Shown here: positions 31,892 to 41,279 of the stretch, in pieces
Numbering within the stretch: the first letter of the stretch is position 1
Layout: the number at the start of each line of letters is the position of its first letter
From: an uncultured Anaeroplasma sp.
GTDB taxonomy: Bacteria > Bacillota_I > Bacilli_A > Acholeplasmatales > Anaeroplasmataceae
Length of the DNA stretch: 64,000 nt
Reading direction: 5' to 3'
Assembly: GCA_945919465.1 (NCBI GenBank)
Contig: CAMEJG010000005.1
Coordinates: 16,923-80,922, forward strand
The notes under the pieces: model-generated
The model's database searches: none
What the model was told of the DNA's origin: nothing
Seen by the model: only the letters and a program-made list of their open reading frames with translations
Translations under genes and position numbers: made by a program

Positions 31892-32240
31892 CTTCTAATA
31901 AAGCCTTTCTTAGTTTTTCTAAAAGTTCTTCATCAGCAGTATTTATTTTTCTAGCAAATACCAATGAAATATTTTTTTGAGCCTCATTCATTTGTTCTAA
32001 TTCTAAAGATACCCTTTTATTAGTTTCATTGATGCTATCCAATAGCACATCTTTTTCTTCATCAGATAGTAAATACAAGGATGCTATTTTATCTACATAA
32101 TCCATAGGTATTGTTTTTCTTCCCACTTCCATAGCTGATAAAAATGCAGAAGATATTCCTAATTTAGTTGCCATTTTCCTTAAAGAATCTCCCTGTTTTA
32201 AACGGATTTTTCTTATCTCTGTTCCAAATTTACTTATCAT
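31881..32240 (-). CDS. XRE-family HTH transcriptional regulator
   Basis: IRKIRLKQGDSLRKMATKLGISSAFLSAMEVGRKTIP helix-turn-helix; overlaps downstream protease gene. Confidence 0.92.
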   Translation of the reverse strand: MISKFGTEIRKIRLKQGDSLRKMATKLGISSAFLSAMEVGRKTIPMDYVDKIASLYLLSDEEKDVLLDSINETNKRVSLELEQMNEAQKNISLVFARKINTADEELLEKLRKALLEDDN

Positions 32241-32272
32241 ATTTAATTCACCTTATCCTTGCATCTATTTTA

Positions 32273-32301
32273 ATTATAAATTAATAATAACTTCGTGTCA
32301 A
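32273..32301 (-). promoter_or_regulatory. Consensus sigma-A promoter for XRE-protease (possibly reading into cas9)
   Basis: Minus strand TTGACA-17-TATAAT exactly. Confidence 0.8.
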
Positions 32302-32342
32302 CCATTTTGGTATGCATAAATAATAAAAAAACAGTATAAATA

Positions 32343-32507
32343 TTATTCAAACTTTTTAATAATTGTTTTCATATTCTCAGCTTGAGATAATAATTCCATT
32401 TTATCATCAAATTCTAATGTTTCAGCTAATTCAATTATTTGTTGTAACTCCTCTTCTAATATCATTTTTACTAAATTAGCCTCTTCTTTTGTTAAATTTA
32501 TATTCAT
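32343..32507 (-). CDS. Small hypothetical protein, 54 aa (MNINLTKEEANLVKMILEEELQQIIELAETLEFDDKMELLSQAENMKTIIKKFE)
   Basis: GGAGGTAATTGTAT-ATG strong SD; below the ORF-track cutoff; translated by hand. Confidence 0.7.
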   Translation of the reverse strand: MNINLTKEEANLVKMILEEELQQIIELAETLEFDDKMELLSQAENMKTIIKKFE

Positions 32508-32706
32508 ATACAATTACCTCCAAAGTTCATATTAATAATATATAAAAAATAAGTAAACATCTTATATTAAATTTTATCATATTATCAATTAAATTGATAT
32601 TGATATTTTAGTAAAATAATATTATTTAACATAGTAACAATATTATAATTACTACTAGCCTACTTAATTTTATAGAAAAATATTTGTTAGTATATAAAAA
32701 AAATGA

Positions 32707-32732
32707 AAATAGTGTGTTTTTCAACACACTAT
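32707..32732 (-). terminator. Terminator of Sel1-TIR-NTPase gene
   Basis: ATAGTGTGTT-gaaa-AACACACTATTTTCATTTTTT on minus strand. Confidence 0.75.
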
Positions 32733-32738
32733 CATATA

Positions 32739-35700
32739 TTATTTATTATTTAGTTTATTTTTAATAAATTCATTATAGAAGAAATGATTTCTTTTTACAG
32801 ATTTTTCAATTAGGTCTATTACCTCTTTTGATACACCATTATCTGATAAATATTTTTCTAATGTATAATTAAATGCTTCATAGGATAAATGATTCTTATT
32901 CATTTCTACTTTAGAATCTAATGAATGTATTTCTAGATCTAGTTTTAATAATAAATCAGTAGCTATAATTTTCCAAGTATCTCCATTTGAAAGATTATAA
33001 TCTATATAATCATCTAAAATATTAATATCATTATCCTTCTTTAAAGAATAACCTATTTTTGGTCTTCTACCAGATTTAATATAACTTTCGCCAAATATAT
33101 ATAACGCCACAAAATAATCTCTAAAGATATCATGAGAGATATTTTCCCCAATAATAATTGATCTTCTTCTTAGATATTTAGCTATTTCTTTTGATGCGTG
33201 TTCTATGTTATCAACACTAGCTTGAGTATCCTCCATATATTGTCTAAAAAGCTCTTCAACTGTTTCTAAGCTATTATCCACTCTACAATAAGCTAAATAG
33301 CCTAAAAGCTTTAATAAATTATTATTTGATAAATAATTAGAATAGTCAAATGTTATATTTCGATCCTCTTCTATATCCTTGACCATAATATTTACTGATT
33401 CAGTTAATATTTCAAAGGATTTATTAGGGACATTATTAGAAACTAAATATATAAATATTAGATTTGATATTAATAAAGGATTTTTCTTTATATCATCTTC
33501 TATTAATTCTAAACTATTACTAAATGATTCCCATGTTACCTTATCCAATATATTGTTAGATTCTTTCTGTAAATATTTTTTAGATAATGAATTAAATAGC
33601 TTATGAATATCCTCTTTATTTAATCCCTTTAATTCTAATGCTTTTATACTTTGATGTAGATATTCAGTCAATAAGTTTGAATCAGCAGCATTTCTAGATG
33701 AAAATATATAATGAATATTAGGATATCCATCTTTAAAATATCCTAGCTTTTCTAATAATATTTTTTTCTTTTCTTCATTTATTTCATCTAAAGCATCAAT
33801 TAATATGTATACTTCAGTAGAAGGACTAAATATTCCTTCAAAACCACTAGATGTAATTCTTTCACCTTCTGTTTTTGCAAAATGAAGATTAAAGGCTTTT
33901 TCTCTTAATATATCAACAAATAATTTTTCCGAATCAATTACATCATCAATGTCCTTTGTAGGCAAGAAAAATAAATATCTATTATCAATGAATTCTTTCC
34001 TTAATAGATTTTTTAAATATAGTGATTTGCCACTTCCACCTTCTCCATAAATTAGTACAGGATTAGTTTCATTAAAAACATTTCCATTATATTTATTGTT
34101 ATCTTCATAAAGTGGTCTATTAATATAACCATTTTCAAAATCTAAAGTGGCTGCAATAATACCAGATTTAGAATCCATTTTATTGACACGATTTTGTAGT
34201 GCTGAAGAAAAATATTTATATTTATTAATTAGTTTTTCTTTATATTCATATTTAAGTGATACGTCAATAGCGTTTCTTACAAACTTAATTAATAAATCAA
34301 CATCAATATTACCATTAATAGCAAATCCAGAACACAAATTGTTCATTTTCTTAAATGGATTTGATTCATCTAATATATTTAAGAACTTTTCAGAATTATT
34401 TAAATAAACTGGCCTTATGCATTTTTGTAGTTTTTCATTATTAGCAGTTTTTTCAAAAATTATCTCTATTTCTTTTTTTACCCATTCACTTTTAATTGAA
34501 TTTTCTGATACTAAAATAATATATGACTTTGATGATAAAATGGCATTTTTAACACATTCCTCAATATCTCCTAATCCAGATCCATCAGATTCCCATACAG
34601 TACAATAGCCTTTTTCTTCCAAAATATTACAGATTTCATCTTTTATCTTTTTATCATTATGATTCCAAGAAATAAATACATCTTTTTTTTCAGAGATATG
34701 AAGAGTTTCTTTTTGTTTTTCTTTTTCAATTTGCTTTTTTAGTCTTTCATAAGATTCTTTAGCCTCTTCACAACCTAATGCTGTAGCTAATTCATACCAA
34801 TTCAATGCTTCCTCTAAATCTTTTTCTACACCATCACCATTTTCATAGCAAGTAGCTAAAGTATACTGAGCCATTAAATTAAGCCTGGAAGCGGATTCAC
34901 TATAATAATCAACTGCCTGTTTTTTATCAGTATCTACTCCTTCTCCCCTATAGTAGCAGTTTCCTAGCATATATAAAGCATAAGAATTTTTATATTTTGC
35001 AGCCTTTTTATACCACGAGAGAGACCTTTCTAAATTTTTTTCTACACCTTTACCAAAATAATAATAATCTCCTAAATAACAACAAGCCTCTGGATAACCT
35101 TTTTCAGCAGCCTTTTTATACCAAGATAATGCTTCTTTTAAATTTTTTTCTACACCTTTACCATATTCATAGCAGAGACCAAAATTGCATTGTGCTTCAA
35201 AATCCCCTTGCTCGGCAGCCTTTTTATACCAAAAGAATGCTTTCTCTAAATTCTTTTTTACACCTTTTCCATATTCATAAAAATTTCCTAAAGTTTTTTG
35301 GGATTCCAAATGTCCCTGTTCTGCGGCTTTTTTATACCAATAGAATGCTTGTTCCAAATCTCCTATTTTGTTTTTTTCATAACAATTATTCTTAATGATA
35401 ACTACCCGATCAACTTCGAAGCCATTTTCTTGTTCATCACTCAATAATTGTTTTTTTAAATCATCTTCAAAAATATCATCCATATAACAATTTGAATAAT
35501 ATTCACCTAAGTTGAATTGGGCAGTTGCATTATCTTGGTCAGCTGATTTTTTATACCAATAGATTGCTTGTTCTAAATCTTTGGTTACACCTTCCCCATG
35601 TTCATAACAATAGCCTAAATTATTTTGAGCAGTTGCATTACCTTGGTCAGCTGATTTTTTATACCAAAAAATTGCTTGAGCTATATTGGCATTTATGTCG

Positions 35701-36302
35701 TCTGTATTATTTTGCAATACATCAAAATCACTTTGATCCTTTTCATTTTTTAGTTTTTCATTAAATAATTGTTTTTCTAATTCTAATATATCCTGATAAC
35801 AATTATAATAATATGCGCCCAAATTTAATTGGGCTTTTGCATTACCTTGGTCAGCTGATTTTTTATACCAATGGATTGCTTGTTCTAAATCTTTGGTTAC
35901 ACCTTCCCCATGTTCATAACAATAGCCTAAATTATTTTGAGCAGTTGCATTACCTTGGTCAGCTGATTTTTTATACCAATGGATTGCTTGTTCTAAATCC
36001 TTGGTTGCACCTTTACCATATTGATAACAATAGCCCAAATTGAATTGAGCTTTTGCATTATTTTTCTCAGATGCCTTTTTATAAAGAGAAACTGCTTGTT
36101 TTAAATCTAGAATAGCACCCTTCCCATAAAAATAACAAGAACCTAATATCAATAAATAATCACCTGTATTATCATAATTTATATTTTCATTTAAATGTTT
36201 TACTAATTCATCATATTTAGAAGAATCTTCAAAATCAACCTTTGACATTCCATATTCTATAGCATCTTCAATAAATTCTTCAATAGTTCTACAAATAATC
36301 AT
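32739..36302 (-). CDS. Sel1-repeat / TIR domain / NACHT-like (STAND) NTPase fusion protein, 1187 aa
   Basis: About 10 or more Sel1 repeats (ALSWYKKAAEKGYPEACCYLGDYYYFGKGVEKN); TIR-like KKDVFISWNHNDKKIKDEICNILEEKGYCTVWESDGSGLG; Walker A VLIYGEGGSGKSLYLKNLL; Walker B VYILIDALDEINEE. Confidence 0.92.
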   Translation of the reverse strand: MIICRTIEEFIEDAIEYGMSKVDFEDSSKYDELVKHLNENINYDNTGDYLLILGSCYFYGKGAILDLKQAVSLYKKASEKNNAKAQFNLGYCYQYGKGATKDLEQAIHWYKKSADQGNATAQNNLGYCYEHGEGVTKDLEQAIHWYKKSADQGNAKAQLNLGAYYYNCYQDILELEKQLFNEKLKNEKDQSDFDVLQNNTDDINANIAQAIFWYKKSADQGNATAQNNLGYCYEHGEGVTKDLEQAIYWYKKSADQDNATAQFNLGEYYSNCYMDDIFEDDLKKQLLSDEQENGFEVDRVVIIKNNCYEKNKIGDLEQAFYWYKKAAEQGHLESQKTLGNFYEYGKGVKKNLEKAFFWYKKAAEQGDFEAQCNFGLCYEYGKGVEKNLKEALSWYKKAAEKGYPEACCYLGDYYYFGKGVEKNLERSLSWYKKAAKYKNSYALYMLGNCYYRGEGVDTDKKQAVDYYSESASRLNLMAQYTLATCYENGDGVEKDLEEALNWYELATALGCEEAKESYERLKKQIEKEKQKETLHISEKKDVFISWNHNDKKIKDEICNILEEKGYCTVWESDGSGLGDIEECVKNAILSSKSYIILVSENSIKSEWVKKEIEIIFEKTANNEKLQKCIRPVYLNNSEKFLNILDESNPFKKMNNLCSGFAINGNIDVDLLIKFVRNAIDVSLKYEYKEKLINKYKYFSSALQNRVNKMDSKSGIIAATLDFENGYINRPLYEDNNKYNGNVFNETNPVLIYGEGGSGKSLYLKNLLRKEFIDNRYLFFLPTKDIDDVIDSEKLFVDILREKAFNLHFAKTEGERITSSGFEGIFSPSTEVYILIDALDEINEEKKKILLEKLGYFKDGYPNIHYIFSSRNAADSNLLTEYLHQSIKALELKGLNKEDIHKLFNSLSKKYLQKESNNILDKVTWESFSNSLELIEDDIKKNPLLISNLIFIYLVSNNVPNKSFEILTESVNIMVKDIEEDRNITFDYSNYLSNNNLLKLLGYLAYCRVDNSLETVEELFRQYMEDTQASVDNIEHASKEIAKYLRRRSIIIGENISHDIFRDYFVALYIFGESYIKSGRRPKIGYSLKKDNDINILDDYIDYNLSNGDTWKIIATDLLLKLDLEIHSLDSKVEMNKNHLSYEAFNYTLEKYLSDNGVSKEVIDLIEKSVKRNHFFYNEFIKNKLNNK
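35525..35979. repeat. Long near-identical direct repeats inside the Sel1 region (143-bp copies at 35525-35667 and 35837-35979, 312 bp apart)
   Basis: Hand alignment shows 2 mismatches over 143 bp. Confidence 0.85.
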
Positions 36303-36661
36303 TTATAACCTCACAATAATATATATTTTGTTAAATTTTATCATATTATGTTTATAATGCATATATATTTATATACAAATTTATTAATAGGCACTTTCAA
36401 TTCTCTAAAACAATTAAACAGGTTTCATGTTTTTATGATATGCCTAGCGATATTTGATAGAATGATTAGCTTACGATAAGGAGATATGTTTCCTAGAAAC
36501 AATTAAATAAAATCAATATTTGCATGTTTTGGGTTAAAAAATAGATTGTTTCACCAAGTCATTATCTATTTACTAACACGAGGTTTGAGCCATTCATCTA
36601 GTCATTTTTAACCATATACTAATACATCCCTAGTTCTAAAAGCCTATTTTTAGGTAAAAAT

Positions 36662-36705
36662 AAAAAGCAGCTTCAAAACCGAAAATTCAGTCATAAAGCC
36701 ACTTT
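36662..36705 (-). terminator. Compound hairpin terminator downstream of rlmD-like gene
   Basis: Minus strand GTGGCTT-TATG-ACTGAA-TT-TTCGGT-TTTG-AAGCTGC-TTTTTATTTTT. Confidence 0.65.
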
Positions 36706-36713
36706 TTCACTTT

Positions 36714-38057
36714 TTATCTATCCTTCTTACGTTCTAGTAAACAAACTACTTCCACATGCAAAGTAGAACCAAATAGATTTACTGGTGTAGCCTCAATAAG
36801 TTCATAACCATTTTTCATTAATATCTCTACATCTCTTGCTAGAGTTGCAACATTACAAGAAACATAAACAATATTAGGAATTTCCATATTAATAACTGTT
36901 TTTAAGAATTCTATATCACAGCCCTTACGAGGTGGATCAAATACAATAACATCTACTTTTTCATTTAATGAAATCTTTTTTATTTCTTCTTCACATTTAC
37001 CACATATAAAGCTACAATTATCAATTTCATTTAATAATTTATTTTTATTGGCATTTTCTATTGCTTCCTTTACAATTTCTATACCATAAACATATTTGGC
37101 ATTTTTAGCTAAATTAAGTGTAATACTGCCTATTCCACAATAGGCATCTATTACATTCATTTTTTTATTGATATTTGCCATTCTTAATACTTCTTTATAT
37201 AATGCTTCACATTGATCATGATTAACCTGTAAAAATGATTGAGGTGATACCATAAATTTCAATCCTAAAATATCCTCAGTAATTTGAGGAATACCATATA
37301 ATAGCTTATAGGTATTAGATAATACTACATTTGTTTTTTCAGGATTAATATTTAAATATATCGATTTAATTTCTTTGAATTCAGATATTAAATAATCTAT
37401 AAGCTTAGAAAAATCATAATCCTTTGTTGTTACTAAAACAACCATATATTCATTTAATGCAGTATGACGAACCATTACCTCCTTAAATAAACCTTTATGT
37501 TCTTTTTCATTATAAATAGAAATATGAAAGATATTTAAATATCTATTAATAAAATTAATTATTTTATTACTTAAATCATCTGATATTAAACAATTATCCA
37601 TAGGAATAATATCATGAGAATTCTTTTGATAAAAGCCCCAAATTCTTTCATCATCTTCATTTATTCCAAATGGTACCATTACCTTATTTCTATATCCTAA
37701 TATTTTAGGATTAGAAATTATATTATTTATTTTACAATTAGGAAATTTTCTAAATGATAATTTTAATTTATTCTCTTTTATTAAGCATTCTGTTTCATAA
37801 TCAACATGCATCAAATCACAACCACCGCATAATCCATAATAAGGACATACTGGTTTAATTCTATGTGAGGATTCTTTTAATACCTTTATACATTCAGAAA
37901 AAGCATATTTTTTATGAACATTTGTAATTTTAATAATAACTTCCTCATCAACTAATGAGTTTTTTACAAAAACAACTAAATCACTAATATGACATACTCC
38001 ATATCCATTAACATCATATGATTCAATTATTACCTTATATGTTTCTCCTTCATGCAT
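36714..38057 (-). CDS. rlmD: 23S rRNA (uracil) methyltransferase, RlmD/RumA family
   Basis: TRAM-like N-term, CPYYGLCGGCDLMHVDY, DAYCGIGSITL, FDPPRKGCD, YVSCNVATLARD. Confidence 0.93.
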   Translation of the reverse strand: MHEGETYKVIIESYDVNGYGVCHISDLVVFVKNSLVDEEVIIKITNVHKKYAFSECIKVLKESSHRIKPVCPYYGLCGGCDLMHVDYETECLIKENKLKLSFRKFPNCKINNIISNPKILGYRNKVMVPFGINEDDERIWGFYQKNSHDIIPMDNCLISDDLSNKIINFINRYLNIFHISIYNEKEHKGLFKEVMVRHTALNEYMVVLVTTKDYDFSKLIDYLISEFKEIKSIYLNINPEKTNVVLSNTYKLLYGIPQITEDILGLKFMVSPQSFLQVNHDQCEALYKEVLRMANINKKMNVIDAYCGIGSITLNLAKNAKYVYGIEIVKEAIENANKNKLLNEIDNCSFICGKCEEEIKKISLNEKVDVIVFDPPRKGCDIEFLKTVINMEIPNIVYVSCNVATLARDVEILMKNGYELIEATPVNLFGSTLHVEVVCLLERKKDR

Positions 38058-38069
38058 AAATAATACCTC

Positions 38070-39266
38070 CTATTTGTATTTTTTAGCTAGTCCACCTTTT
38101 GAGGTTTCACGATATTCATAATTTAAATCTCTACCTGTATCAAGCATTGTTTCAACTACTAAATCAAAACTGATTTTAGAATCAGCATTATTTAAATATC
38201 CTGAAAGCTTTGCTGCATCAAGAGCTCTTAATGCTGCAACAGCATTTCTTTCAATACAAGGAATTTGAACATACCCCTCAATTGGATCACAGGTTAATCC
38301 TAAATGATGCTCTAAAGCAATTTCTGCTGCTGATGATATTCTTTCAAAGGAAGCACCCTCAAGCTGACATAAATAAGCTGCAGCCATACTACAGGCAGTA
38401 CCAACTTCTGCTTGACAGCCTGCTTCAGCTCCTGAAATTGATCCATTCTTTTTCACAAGATTTCCAATTAATCCTGCTACCTTTAAAGCATCAATAATTT
38501 CTTTATGAGTATATTTATTTAAATCAACTGAATATTTAACTATTGCAGGTAAAACTCCTGCAGCTCCACAAGTTGGTGCTGTTACAATTAAACCACCTGA
38601 TGCATTTTCTTCACTTACTGCATAAGCATAAGAAATTATATTTCTTCTTAGCTTTTCTGAATTATCATTATCAATTTCTGGCTGATTATATAAATAATTA
38701 GCTTTTCTTTTTACCATTAGTCTTCCTGGAAGTATTCCAGGAGTATTTAATCCCCTTTCTATTGATTCCATCATAACATTATAGATTTGTTCCATATAGT
38801 TATTAAAGTCTTCATTTTCAATTGAATCAACATAAGAAGGAATATTAATATTATTTTTCTTACAATAGCTTGAAATATCACTAAATTTATTTAATTGATA
38901 TATTTCATCTTTGATTCTTTCAACATCACCTTCGATTTTAATAGCTCCACCACCAATAGAATAAACTCTCATTTCTGCGATTTTCTCATGATTTTTATAG
39001 CCAATAAAATCTAATGTATTAGGATGAGGTACATCCTTTATAGGATCCATTATTATTTGACATCTAGTAGGTAAAATAGTTCTTTCAATAATATAATCTG
39101 TTAAATGTCCCTTACCTGTTAAAGCAAGTGAACCATATAAATAAACCTCAATAAAATCACAATCAGGATTTCTTCTTAAAAATTCTAATGCTGCCTCCTT
39201 AGGCCCCATTGTATGAGAAGATGAAGGACCATTTCCTATTTTAAATAATTCTCTTAATGAATACAT
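38070..39266 (-). CDS. L-serine dehydratase, single-chain (fused alpha/beta)
   Basis: [65 protein letters not shown]. Confidence 0.94.
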   Translation of the reverse strand: MYSLRELFKIGNGPSSSHTMGPKEAALEFLRRNPDCDFIEVYLYGSLALTGKGHLTDYIIERTILPTRCQIIMDPIKDVPHPNTLDFIGYKNHEKIAEMRVYSIGGGAIKIEGDVERIKDEIYQLNKFSDISSYCKKNNINIPSYVDSIENEDFNNYMEQIYNVMMESIERGLNTPGILPGRLMVKRKANYLYNQPEIDNDNSEKLRRNIISYAYAVSEENASGGLIVTAPTCGAAGVLPAIVKYSVDLNKYTHKEIIDALKVAGLIGNLVKKNGSISGAEAGCQAEVGTACSMAAAYLCQLEGASFERISSAAEIALEHHLGLTCDPIEGYVQIPCIERNAVAALRALDAAKLSGYLNNADSKISFDLVVETMLDTGRDLNYEYRETSKGGLAKKYK

Positions 39267-39267
39267 A

Positions 39268-41229
39268 TTATTTCTCCTTCTTTAATTCAATAATGGCATC
39301 TCTTATTTGAGCTGCCGCCTCAAAATTAAGCTCCTTAGCATAGCTTCTCATTTCTTCTTCTAATGCTAAAATTGTTAATTCTCTTTCTTCTTTAGTCATA
39401 TTCTTATGATAAGTCTTACTTGTATTACTAATTTCTTCAACTCTTTTCATAGAAACAGTCTTTGGAATTTCTTTAATAATAGTTTTAGGTATAATATTAT
39501 GCTCATCATTATATTTCATTTGAATCTCACGACGACGTAGAGTTTCATCCATTGCAGTTTGCATTGACTCACTAATAGTGTCTGCATACAAAATAACTTT
39601 ACCCTCACTATTTCTTGCCGCTCTACCAATAGTTTGAATTAAGCTTCTAGTAGAACGAAGAAATCCCTGCTTATCAGCATCTAAAATACAAACTAGTGAA
39701 ACCTCAGGTAAATCTAAGCCCTCACGTAATAAATTGATACCAACTAATACATCATATTTACCTAATCTTAAATCTCTTAAAATCTCTAAACGAGCTAAGG
39801 CCTTAATTTCAGAATGTAAATAAGCAACCTTCAATCCTAGCTTCTTTAAATATGCAGTTAAATCCTCACTCATTTTAATAGTAAGTGTAGTAACTAATAC
39901 TCTTTGATTCTTTTTGCTTCTTTCAACTATTTCAGCATAAATATCATCAACCTGACCTTCACTTGGTCTAACCTCAACAATAGGGTCTAATAATCCAGTA
40001 GGTCTAATAATTTGTTCAACAATAGGTAAAGTATTTTCATAATCACCTGGGGTTGCAGAAACAAATAATGCTTTATTTATTTTATTATCAAATTCATCAT
40101 ATTTTAAAGGTCTATTATCTAATGCAGATGGTAATCTAAATCCATAATTAACTAAATTAAGCTTCCTTGCTCTATCTCCATTATACATACCTCTAACCTG
40201 AGGTAGGGTAACATGAGATTCATCAACAATAAGTAAATAATCATCAGGAAAGAAATCTATTAGTGTCGCAGGAGTTTCTCCTTCACCTCTTAATGATAAA
40301 TGCCTTGAATAATTTTCAACTCCACTACAAAATCCAGTTTGTTCAAGCATTTCGATATCATATTTTGTTCTTTGTTCAATTCTTTCTGCTTCTAGTGGAT
40401 GACCTTCATTAGTAAATTTATTTATAGTTTCTTCTAATTCTTCTTTAATTCTTCTTATAGCTTCATTAAGCTTTTCTTTATTAGTAACAAAATGAGTTGC
40501 TGCAAAAATATTTGCAAATTCAACTGAAGCGAAAGTTTGACCTGTTGTAATATCAAAGGTTTTAATTTGTTCTATTTCATCATCAAAAAATTCTATTTTA
40601 TATCCCTTCGCATGTTCTGATGGGGGAATTATTTCTAATATATCTCCTCTATATCTAAAGCTTCCTCTTTTAAAATCAATATCATTTCTTTCAAATTGCA
40701 TCTCAACTAATTTCTGATATAGTTTCTTTCTATTATAAGTTTCCCCTACTCTTAAGCAAAGCATAGATTCCTTATAATCAATAGGATCTCCAATACCATA
40801 AATACAAGAAACAGAGGCTACAACTATAGTATCATTATAATCCATTAATGCTGCAGTAGCTGCATGTCTCATTTCATCAATTTCTTCATTAATTTGAGCA
40901 TCCTTCTCAATATAAGTATCACTCGAAACCACATAAGCCTCAGGCTGATAATAATCATAATAAGAAATAAAATATTCAACATGATTATTAGGAAATAATT
41001 CCTTCATTTCATTATATAGCTGTCCAGCTAAAGTCTTATTATGAGCTAGTATTAAAGTAGGTCTTTGAAGTCTTTCAATAATATTAGCCATAGTAAAAGT
41101 TTTACCTGTACCAGTCGCACCTAAAAGAGTTTGTCTTTTTATACCAGATTTAAAATTATTAACAATATCATCAATAGCCTTAGGTTGATCTCCTGTTGGC
41201 TTATATTTTGAATTAATTTTAAATTCCAT
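39268..41229 (-). CDS. uvrB: Excinuclease ABC subunit UvrB
   Basis: [54 protein letters not shown]; start at [19 protein letters not shown] with GGAG SD. Confidence 0.97.
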   Translation of the reverse strand: MEFKINSKYKPTGDQPKAIDDIVNNFKSGIKRQTLLGATGTGKTFTMANIIERLQRPTLILAHNKTLAGQLYNEMKELFPNNHVEYFISYYDYYQPEAYVVSSDTYIEKDAQINEEIDEMRHAATAALMDYNDTIVVASVSCIYGIGDPIDYKESMLCLRVGETYNRKKLYQKLVEMQFERNDIDFKRGSFRYRGDILEIIPPSEHAKGYKIEFFDDEIEQIKTFDITTGQTFASVEFANIFAATHFVTNKEKLNEAIRRIKEELEETINKFTNEGHPLEAERIEQRTKYDIEMLEQTGFCSGVENYSRHLSLRGEGETPATLIDFFPDDYLLIVDESHVTLPQVRGMYNGDRARKLNLVNYGFRLPSALDNRPLKYDEFDNKINKALFVSATPGDYENTLPIVEQIIRPTGLLDPIVEVRPSEGQVDDIYAEIVERSKKNQRVLVTTLTIKMSEDLTAYLKKLGLKVAYLHSEIKALARLEILRDLRLGKYDVLVGINLLREGLDLPEVSLVCILDADKQGFLRSTRSLIQTIGRAARNSEGKVILYADTISESMQTAMDETLRRREIQMKYNDEHNIIPKTIIKEIPKTVSMKRVEEISNTSKTYHKNMTKEERELTILALEEEMRSYAKELNFEAAAQIRDAIIELKKEK

Positions 41230-41250
41230 AATGCTCCTTTCCAATTTAAA

Positions 41251-41276
41251 AGGCCTTAGAAAACTAAAGCCTAATT
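41251..41276 (-). terminator. Terminator of Na/Pi cotransporter gene
   Basis: AGGCTTTAGttttCTAAGGCCTTTT on minus strand. Confidence 0.55.
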
Positions 41277-41279
41277 AAA

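Noticed and set aside
33379-34608. Plus-strand ORFs 33379..33606, 34147..34407, 34417..34608
   Set aside because: Antisense to the TIR/NACHT region; no SD or family signal.
34997-36043. Plus-strand ORFs 34997..35395, 35525..35764, 35813..36043
   Set aside because: Antisense shadows of the Sel1 repeats; they repeat only because the sense gene repeats.
36420-36480. Possible solo/degenerate CRISPR repeat near cctagcgatatttgatag
   Set aside because: Shares only CCTAGC and AT-rich context with the repeat; not enough similarity.
36662-36705. Possible IS-element end (AAGCAGCTTCAAAACCGAAAATTCAGTCATAAAGCCAC)
   Set aside because: Explained better as a compound hairpin terminator of the rlmD-like gene followed by a T-run on the minus strand.
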